Assembly (NCBI GenBank): GCA_041669225.1
Contig: JBAYBO010000055.1
Span: 1-6,062 of the forward strand
Length of the DNA stretch: 6,062 nucleotides
Origin: UBA1424 sp041669225
Lineage (GTDB): Bacteria > Bacillota_I > Bacilli_A > RFN20 > CAG-826
Direction: 5' to 3'
Part shown: positions 1 to 4,158 of the stretch, piece by piece
Layout of the letters: the number at the start of each line of letters is the position of its first letter
Position numbering within the stretch: position 1 is the stretch's first letter
Made by a program: the position numbers and the translations under genes
Notes under the pieces: model-generated
Databases searched by the model: none
The model's input: only the letters and a program-made list of their open reading frames with translations
Told to the model about the DNA's origin: nothing

Positions 1-300
1 CCTTCACGGGAGGTTTTCTTTATTGCATTTTATGGTCTAGAAATATATATTGAATTTGCTAGGGCGAATATAAAAAGTCTTATCTATAATCAAACTGTTT
101 TAGAAGGCGTGGGTATGACCTTTTCTCAAACCAAAACCATTCTCGAAAATGGTAAAGTTAGTGGCGTCACGGCAACGGATGTTTTTAAATACTTAATTTA
201 AAGCGTGTTTGTGGAGTTCAATTTAGATAAAATCGTGATTTAATCAGAAACACATATTCATATGCTGACATAAATTGCCAAGCTTGTTAATAAAGGAAAT
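1..300 (+). pseudogene. Decayed N-terminal fragment of a Fic/Fido-type protein (probable)
   Basis: Frame 1 is open from the left edge to a TAA at 199-201 and encodes 66 residues. The stretch around YNQTVLEGVGMTFSQTKTIL resembles the N-terminal helices of class II Fic proteins, where an (S/T)xxxEG helix precedes a T-x-x-Q/E-T segment. After the stop the similarity seems to continue. Codons 198-209, shifted by one base, read LKRV, and from 214 the original frame resumes as EFNLDKI. This fits the usual NLKRxWEF-LDKI helix with one base lost near 196 and one gained near 212. Further TAA codons follow at 241 and 271, yet the frame still reads IAKLVNKG up to about 297. The catalytic HPFxxGNGR domain is absent because the next gene begins at 305. 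What is seen is an open frame plus broken similarity; the family name is recalled from pattern and inferred. The alternative is that 1-201 is the intact C-terminus of an unrelated protein. Confidence 0.5.
293..299 (+). promoter_or_regulatory. Ribosome binding site for the alkyltransferase gene
   Basis: The sequence AAGGAAA lies 293-299, with its AAGGA core ending seven bases before the ATG at 305. It decides the start. The alternative upstream TTG at 275 in the same frame has no purine-rich site before it and would add ten residues that are not typical of the family. Confidence 0.7.
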
Positions 301-304
301 AAGT

Positions 305-613
305 ATGACAAACTTCCAATTACTAGTGTACGAAGCGACAAAAAAGATACCTTTTGGCAAGGTCGCGACTTATCAAGATATTGCAATCATGATTGGTCGG
401 CCAAAAGCCGTGCGGGCCGTAGGTAATGCCCTTCACCATAATCCGACGATGATTGTCATACCTTGCCACCGAGTTGTTAACGCCCAAGGCGGATTAGCAA
501 AGAACTTTGGCTATGATGGTCCAGAAGGACAAAGGACGTTACTTGAAAGCGAAGGCATCATTGTCGAGCATTATCACGTCGATTTAAAGATTTACCGTGC
601 TTTTACTTTGTAA
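305..613 (+). CDS. Short MGMT-family O6-alkylguanine-DNA alkyltransferase (DNA-binding/active-site domain only)
   Basis: This 102-residue protein is a stand-alone copy of the MGMT/Ogt catalytic domain. It lacks the N-terminal RNase-H-like domain of full-length enzymes. The family transfers alkyl groups from O6-alkylguanine in DNA to its own cysteine. Visible landmarks are the IPFGKVATYQDIA helix (Tyr23, equivalent to the nucleotide-flipping tyrosine), the RAVGNAL recognition helix with the arginine finger at Arg37, Asn46 before the active site, and the PCHRVV motif with acceptor Cys54. Because the cysteine is present, it is not a classical alkyltransferase-like protein, in which Trp or Ala replaces it. 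The C-terminal loop GGLAKNFGYDGPEGQ differs from the serine-glycine-rich loop of Ada and Ogt, so activity is probable but not certain. The ATG at 305 was chosen because of the Shine-Dalgarno at 293-299. The gene starts where the broken Fic-like sequence ends and lies 64 bases before arcA. Confidence 0.88.
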   Translation: MTNFQLLVYEATKKIPFGKVATYQDIAIMIGRPKAVRAVGNALHHNPTMIVIPCHRVVNAQGGLAKNFGYDGPEGQRTLLESEGIIVEHYHVDLKIYRAFTL

Positions 614-621
614 ATATTACA
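609..621. promoter_or_regulatory. Inverted repeat TGTAA-ATA-TTACA upstream of arcA, possible operator
   Basis: Two perfect 5-base arms (609-613 and 617-621) flank a 3-base centre. The repeat overlaps the stop codon of the alkyltransferase gene and sits about 17 bases upstream of the proposed arcA -35 box, a position that would suit an activator. Arc operons of many Firmicutes are controlled by Crp/Fnr-type ArcR and by ArgR, but the 3-base spacer does not match the usual TGTGA-N6-TCACA site. A/T-rich DNA yields such repeats by chance. Confidence 0.25.
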
Positions 622-638
622 TTTTATGAGTGTTGGCT

Positions 639-668
639 TTGGTTAATGATGTCAAAAAATGGTAAAAT
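639..668 (+). promoter_or_regulatory. Proposed arcA promoter with extended -10
   Basis: A TTGGTT at 639-644 is separated by 18 bases from TAAAAT at 663-668. The -10 is preceded by TGG at 660-662, giving an extended TGn -10 element. Transcription would begin about seven bases after the box, near 675, only a few bases before the ATG at 678. The mRNA would then be nearly leaderless, which agrees with the lack of a Shine-Dalgarno sequence there. Confidence 0.45.
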
Positions 669-677
669 AATTATGTT

Positions 678-1880
678 ATGGATAAATTACATATTAAATC
701 AGAAGTTGAATCCTTAAAAAGAGTGCTTGTTCATCGTCCTGGACAAGAGTTATCAAACTTAACACCGAAGTATTTGCAAGAACAATTGTTTGATGATATC
801 CCCTGGCTTTTAGAAGCCCAAAAAGAGCACGATGCGTTTGTTAGCGTTCTACGAAATAACAAAGTCGAAGTTGTTTATCTTGTTGATTTGGTTTCTGAAG
901 CCATCGCTGACAAAAAAGTACGGAAACTTTTCATAGAGCAGTTCATTATTGAATCATATATTAATAACCCATTGACGATTCATAAGATGCGAGATTATCT
1001 TTTTTCGTTAGAAGCAAAAGAATTAATTAGAGTGACGATGGCTGGTATCCGTAAATCACAATTGCCTGGCTATAAAAAAGAATCCCTTCGTTCGTACATT
1101 GAAGATTATCCGTTTGTCACCGATCCGATGCCAAACCTTTATTTCACTCGCGATTGCGCTTGCGCAATTGGTGGTGGCGTTTCTATTAACCGTATGAATA
1201 ACGAAGTTAGACGGCGCGAAGCGATTTATATCGATTTTATTTTTACTCATCACCCTGATTATAAAGACACAAAGCAATTTTATGAGCGTGAAGAAACATC
1301 TTCGCTTGAAGGCGGTGATGTCATGGTTTTAAGTGATAGTGTTATTGCCATTGGTATAAGCGAACGAACTGAGCCAGATGCTATCGAAGTCTTGGCCAAG
1401 CGTTTGTTCTTAGAAGGGAATTGGCAGATCGTTATCGCCATCAATCTCCCCAAGCAAAGAACGTTCATGCATCTTGATACTGTCATCACGCAAGTAAGTG
1501 ACAATATGTTTGTTGCCCATCATGAATTTATCGATAAAATCGATCACTTTGTGATTAAACCTGGACAGAAGCCAAATACATTAAGGATTATTCCATATAA
1601 AGATAAACTAACAAGAACCTTTTCAAAGTATTTAAATCGTTCAATTACCTTTATTCCCTGTGGTGGAAATGATGCCGTTGCCAGCGACCGCGAGCAGTGG
1701 AATGATGGAGCCAACACTCTTGCTCTTGAATCAGACAAAGTTATTGTTTATGCCCGCAATACGATCACTAACGAAATTTTAAAAAGCCATGGCGTTGAAG
1801 TCATTGCCATTCGTAGTAGCGAACTGGCCCGTGGACGCGGTGGACCGCATTGTATGAGCATGCCGCTATACCGAAAGTAA
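678..1880 (+). CDS. arcA: Arginine deiminase
   Basis: This 400-residue cytoplasmic enzyme hydrolyses L-arginine to citrulline and ammonia, the first step of the arginine deiminase pathway that yields ATP via carbamoyl phosphate. It is full length for the family (about 400-410 residues). The pentein-fold catalytic set is complete: Asp159 in the PNLYFTRD motif, Glu211 and Asp214 in LEGGDV, His265 and Asp267 in FMHLDTV, and nucleophile Cys392 in GRGGPHCMSMPL. The N-terminal VESLKRVLVHRPGQEL and the CGG-NDAVASDREQWNDGAN segment near residues 328-346 are also typical. The start at 678 fits the family N-terminus, although no Shine-Dalgarno precedes it. Ornithine carbamoyltransferase, carbamate kinase and the arginine/ornithine antiporter are not next to it: an alkyltransferase lies upstream and enolase downstream. 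The 104-base gap to eno contains no convincing terminator, so some read-through is possible. Confidence 0.97.
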   Translation: MDKLHIKSEVESLKRVLVHRPGQELSNLTPKYLQEQLFDDIPWLLEAQKEHDAFVSVLRNNKVEVVYLVDLVSEAIADKKVRKLFIEQFIIESYINNPLTIHKMRDYLFSLEAKELIRVTMAGIRKSQLPGYKKESLRSYIEDYPFVTDPMPNLYFTRDCACAIGGGVSINRMNNEVRRREAIYIDFIFTHHPDYKDTKQFYEREETSSLEGGDVMVLSDSVIAIGISERTEPDAIEVLAKRLFLEGNWQIVIAINLPKQRTFMHLDTVITQVSDNMFVAHHEFIDKIDHFVIKPGQKPNTLRIIPYKDKLTRTFSKYLNRSITFIPCGGNDAVASDREQWNDGANTLALESDKVIVYARNTITNEILKSHGVEVIAIRSSELARGRGGPHCMSMPLYRK

Positions 1881-1898
1881 GAGCGTTAATGCGCTTAC
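1877..1898 (+). other. Hairpin overlapping the arcA stop codon
   Basis: GTAAG at 1877-1881 pairs with CTTAC at 1894-1898, and inside it CG at 1884-1885 pairs with CG at 1892-1893, leaving a 2-base bulge and a small loop. A competing fold pairs AGCG (1882-1885) with CGCT (1892-1895). No U-tract follows, so it is a weak candidate for termination and may only protect the mRNA 3' end. Confidence 0.25.
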
Positions 1899-1909
1899 AT
1901 GACGTCGTT

Positions 1910-1921
1910 TCACTAAAGTGA
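1910..1921. promoter_or_regulatory. Inverted repeat TCACT-AA-AGTGA upstream of eno
   Basis: Five-base arms at 1910-1914 and 1917-1921 surround a 2-base centre. It lies about 24 bases upstream of the proposed eno -10 box, close to where a -35 region or operator would fall. As RNA it could form only a very small stem, and it is followed by A-rich rather than U-rich sequence, so it is not a terminator. An operator role is inference only. Confidence 0.22.
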
Positions 1922-1944
1922 TAGAAAAAACACTGTTGCTCGGT

Positions 1945-1950
1945 TAAAAT
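1945..1950 (+). promoter_or_regulatory. eno: Candidate -10 box for eno
   Basis: TAAAAT at 1945-1950 matches the -10 consensus in five of six positions and resembles the box proposed for arcA. It would start transcription near 1957, giving a leader of about 28 bases that includes the ribosome binding site. No good -35 is seen 16-18 bases upstream, where the sequence is A-rich. The nearby TTGCTC at 1936-1941 is too close to pair with it. Confidence 0.3.
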
Positions 1951-1969
1951 AAATAAGGATAAATATTCC

Positions 1970-1976
1970 AAAGGAG
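1970..1976 (+). promoter_or_regulatory. eno: Strong Shine-Dalgarno of eno
   Basis: AAAGGAG at 1970-1976 lies eight bases before the ATG at 1985. It is the best ribosome binding site in the window, consistent with high expression of enolase, and contrasts with its absence before arcA, the ZIP gene and the glycosidase. Confidence 0.85.
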
Positions 1977-1984
1977 AAATATAA

Positions 1985-3289
1985 ATGTCAAAAATCAAAT
2001 CTGTCTTTGCGCGCGAAGTTATCGACTCACGTGGAAACCCAACGATTGAAGTTGAAGTCCAGACTTACTGCGGCGCGTTTGGCCGTGCAATCGTCCCAAG
2101 TGGCGCCTCGACCGGCGAACGCGAAGCCCTCGAATTACGCGATGGCGATAAGAAACGTTTCGGTGGCAAAGGTGTTTTAAAAGCCGTAGAAAACGTTAAC
2201 AAGGTTCTTGCTCCAGCCATGGTTGGCATGGATGTCAGAGAACAAAAAGTTATCGATGCGAAATTGCTTGCTCTTGATGGCACCAAATTTAAATCAAATC
2301 TCGGCGCGAATGCTCTTCTAGGCGTTTCATTAGCTGCTGTAAAATGTGCCGCTGATTTTAATCATGTCCCACTTTATGAACAAATTGCTCTTAATGCCGG
2401 CGAAGTTGGTGTCACCTTACCGGTTCCGATGATGAACGTCATTAATGGTGGTTCCCATGCGGACTCCTCCGTTGATTTCCAAGAATTCATGATTATGCCT
2501 GTTGGCGCACCAAGCGTCCGCGAAGCTATTCGTTGGGGTGCGGAAATTTTCCACGAACTGAAGAAAGTTCTTAAGAAGATGGGCCATGTTACCGCCGTTG
2601 GTGATGAAGGCGGATTTGCTCCAAACCTTTCTTCAAATGAAGAACCATTAGAAGTTATCGTCGAAGCAATTAAAAACGCCGGCTATGTGCCTGGCAAAGA
2701 TGTTGTCTTAGCTATGGACGTTGCCGCCAGTGAATTTTATGATGAAGCAACTGGCACCTACAATCTCAAAAAGAGCGGGCAAGGCGTCAAAACTTCGGAA
2801 GAGATGATTGCCTGGTATGAAAAGATGATTGAGAAGTTCCCAATCGTTTCCATCGAAGATGGTTTAGGCGAAAAAGATTGGGCGGGTTGGAAGAAGTTAA
2901 CCGAGGCCCTCGGTGATAAGATTCAGCTTGTCGGTGACGATTTATTCGTCACTAATCCTTCAATCTTAAAAGAAGGTATTGACAAAGGTATTTGTAACTC
3001 CATTCTTATTAAGCTTAACCAAATTGGTACATTATCCGAAACCCTTGATGCAATTAGAATGGCTAAAGCCGCTAATTACACGAATGTTATCTCGCATCGT
3101 TCTGGTGAGACTGAAGATACAACGATTGCTGATTTAGCTGTCGCAGTAAATGCTGGTCAAATTAAAACGGGTTCAATGTCAAGAACTGACCGGGTTGCCA
3201 AATACAACCGTTTGATGAGAATCGAAGAAAGACTCGGCGCTAAAGCCAAGTTCCCTGGTTTTGAAGCTTTCAATAATTTTAATAAATAA
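1985..3289 (+). CDS. eno: Enolase (phosphopyruvate hydratase)
   Basis: This 434-residue protein interconverts 2-phosphoglycerate and phosphoenolpyruvate in glycolysis, acts as a Mg-dependent cytoplasmic enzyme and is often part of the RNA degradosome. It has the usual bacterial length. The N-terminal domain carries SRGNPTIEVEV and the SGASTGEREALELRD mobile loop (Ser42 is the usual metal ligand region). Catalytic and metal residues are all in place: His158 in NGGSHAD, Glu208 in VGDEGGFAPNL, metal ligands Asp245, Glu291 (IEDGL) and Asp318 (VGDDLF), proton-abstracting Lys343 in ILIKLNQIGT, His371 in SHRSGETEDT and Lys394 in IKTGS. The second mobile loop reads HADSSVDFQEFM, where many bacterial enolases have HADNNVDIQEFM. 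The start is fixed by the strong ribosome binding site and the universal SxIxxVxAREVIDSRG beginning. A ZIP transporter follows after seven bases. Confidence 0.98.
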   Translation: MSKIKSVFAREVIDSRGNPTIEVEVQTYCGAFGRAIVPSGASTGEREALELRDGDKKRFGGKGVLKAVENVNKVLAPAMVGMDVREQKVIDAKLLALDGTKFKSNLGANALLGVSLAAVKCAADFNHVPLYEQIALNAGEVGVTLPVPMMNVINGGSHADSSVDFQEFMIMPVGAPSVREAIRWGAEIFHELKKVLKKMGHVTAVGDEGGFAPNLSSNEEPLEVIVEAIKNAGYVPGKDVVLAMDVAASEFYDEATGTYNLKKSGQGVKTSEEMIAWYEKMIEKFPIVSIEDGLGEKDWAGWKKLTEALGDKIQLVGDDLFVTNPSILKEGIDKGICNSILIKLNQIGTLSETLDAIRMAKAANYTNVISHRSGETEDTTIADLAVAVNAGQIKTGSMSRTDRVAKYNRLMRIEERLGAKAKFPGFEAFNNFNK

Positions 3290-3296
3290 CTAATAT

Positions 3297-4097
3297 ATGT
3301 TCTTATCTTTGACCCAAGGGGACTGGCTAATCCTCATTATTGGTTTATCGATGCCATTTGTTGGCACTGCTTTAGGTGCCTCAATGGTCATTTTCGCCAA
3401 AAATGGTATTAAGCCTTGGCTCCAAAAGATTCTTTTGGGTTTCGCTTCTGGTGTCATGGTGGCCGCTTCGATTTGGTCACTAATCATTCCTTCTTTAGAA
3501 GCCGAAGTCAATGGTGGCATTGTTGCCGCTGTGATTGGCTTTGCTTTAGGAATGGGATTCTTACTCTTACTTGATACCGTCATTCCTCATTTACACATTA
3601 ATAGTAATCAGCCTGAAGGGGTTAAGACGAAGAAAATTAACCGCACTTCGATGATGGTGTTTGCCGTCGCCCTGCATAATATTCCCGAAGGAATTGCTGT
3701 CGGCGTGACATTTGCTGGAGCTTTAACCGGAAATGCTGGAATTACTTTTATGGGTGCTTTGGCCCTTGCGATTGGTATTGCCATTCAAAACTTTCCGGAA
3801 GGAGCGATTGTTTCTTTACCCTTAAGACTTGAAGGTCACTCGCGCACAAAGTCTTTTTTAATCGGTGGATTAACTGGTATTATCGAACCAATCGCCGCGA
3901 TTATTACGATTCTACTGACGGAGCTAATGGTGCCAATCCTTCCTTATTTACTCTCTTTTGCGGCCGGTGCGATGATTTATGTTGTCATTGAGGAATTAAT
4001 TCCTCAGTCGCAAGAAGGCGAACATTCAAACCTGGCGACGGTTGGCTTTATGGCTGGCTTCATCATCATGCTTTTACTTGATTTTCTTATTGGCTAA
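3297..4097 (+). CDS. ZIP-family divalent metal transporter (GufA-like)
   Basis: This 266-residue integral membrane protein belongs to the ZIP family, which moves zinc, iron or manganese into the cytoplasm. Eight hydrophobic segments can be placed at roughly residues 11-33, 43-65, 75-97, 118-138, 149-173, 187-210, 213-232 and 248-265. Helix 4 carries HNIPEG (His127, Asn128, Glu131) and helix 5 carries QNFPEG (Gln164, Asn165, Glu168); Gln in place of the helix-5 His is typical of the GufA branch. Glu197 in helix 6 lines up with a further metal ligand of the Bordetella transporter BbZIP. The helix 3-4 loop is short, with an HLH and a few charged residues. No signal peptide is expected. There is no Shine-Dalgarno: the ATG follows the enolase stop by seven bases. 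Translation may depend on ribosomes finishing eno, or on a leaderless transcript from TTGAAG (3261) and TAAATA (3283). Metal specificity cannot be read from the sequence. Confidence 0.9.
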   Translation: MFLSLTQGDWLILIIGLSMPFVGTALGASMVIFAKNGIKPWLQKILLGFASGVMVAASIWSLIIPSLEAEVNGGIVAAVIGFALGMGFLLLLDTVIPHLHINSNQPEGVKTKKINRTSMMVFAVALHNIPEGIAVGVTFAGALTGNAGITFMGALALAIGIAIQNFPEGAIVSLPLRLEGHSRTKSFLIGGLTGIIEPIAAIITILLTELMVPILPYLLSFAAGAMIYVVIEELIPQSQEGEHSNLATVGFMAGFIIMLLLDFLIG

Positions 4098-4116
4098 AAG
4101 GTACGTATTTTTATAA

Positions 4117-4147
4117 AAATATCACTCTTCGGAGTGATTATTTGTTT
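4117..4147 (+). terminator. Intrinsic terminator with UUCG tetraloop after the ZIP gene
   Basis: A perfect 7-bp stem, ATCACTC (4121-4127) against GAGTGAT (4132-4138), closes a TTCG loop with the very stable C(UUCG)G arrangement. Upstream A residues (4115-4119) can pair further with the T-rich tail TTATTTGTTT (4138-4147), with one bulged base. It starts 23 bases after the ZIP stop codon. It probably ends the eno-ZIP transcript. A T-rich stretch on the other side could also allow weak termination on the minus strand. Confidence 0.8.
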
Positions 4148-4152
4148 ATAAT
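4147..4152 (+). promoter_or_regulatory. -10 box of the glycosidase gene, giving a leaderless transcript
   Basis: A perfect TATAAT lies at 4147-4152, six bases before the ATG at 4159, so the expected transcription start falls on or next to the A of the start codon. There is no Shine-Dalgarno. A TG pair stands at 4143-4144, one base further from the box than in a standard extended -10. The -35 position (about 4124-4129) falls inside the terminator stem and does not match TTGACA, so recognition must rest mainly on the -10. Confidence 0.55.
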
Positions 4153-4158
4153 TAGATT

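Noticed and set aside
198..273. TAA read as a sense codon (recoding) in the Fic-like region
   Set aside because: All four complete genes end in TAA at the expected family C-termini, and the Fic-like region also needs frameshifts, so decay is the simpler explanation.
275..304. Upstream TTG start adding ten residues to the alkyltransferase
   Set aside because: No ribosome binding site precedes 275, the added residues lie in the remnant of the Fic-like sequence, and the ATG at 305 has a well-spaced AAGGA.
1881..1945. Rho-independent terminator between arcA and eno
   Set aside because: Both hairpins here are short or bulged and neither is followed by a T-run; the second is followed by an A-run.
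3290..3583. 97-codon open frame on the minus strand
   Set aside because: It lies wholly antisense to the well-supported ZIP gene, has a biased Pro/Lys/Ala make-up typical of shadow frames and has no start signals. The smaller minus-strand frames inside arcA and eno were rejected for the same reason.
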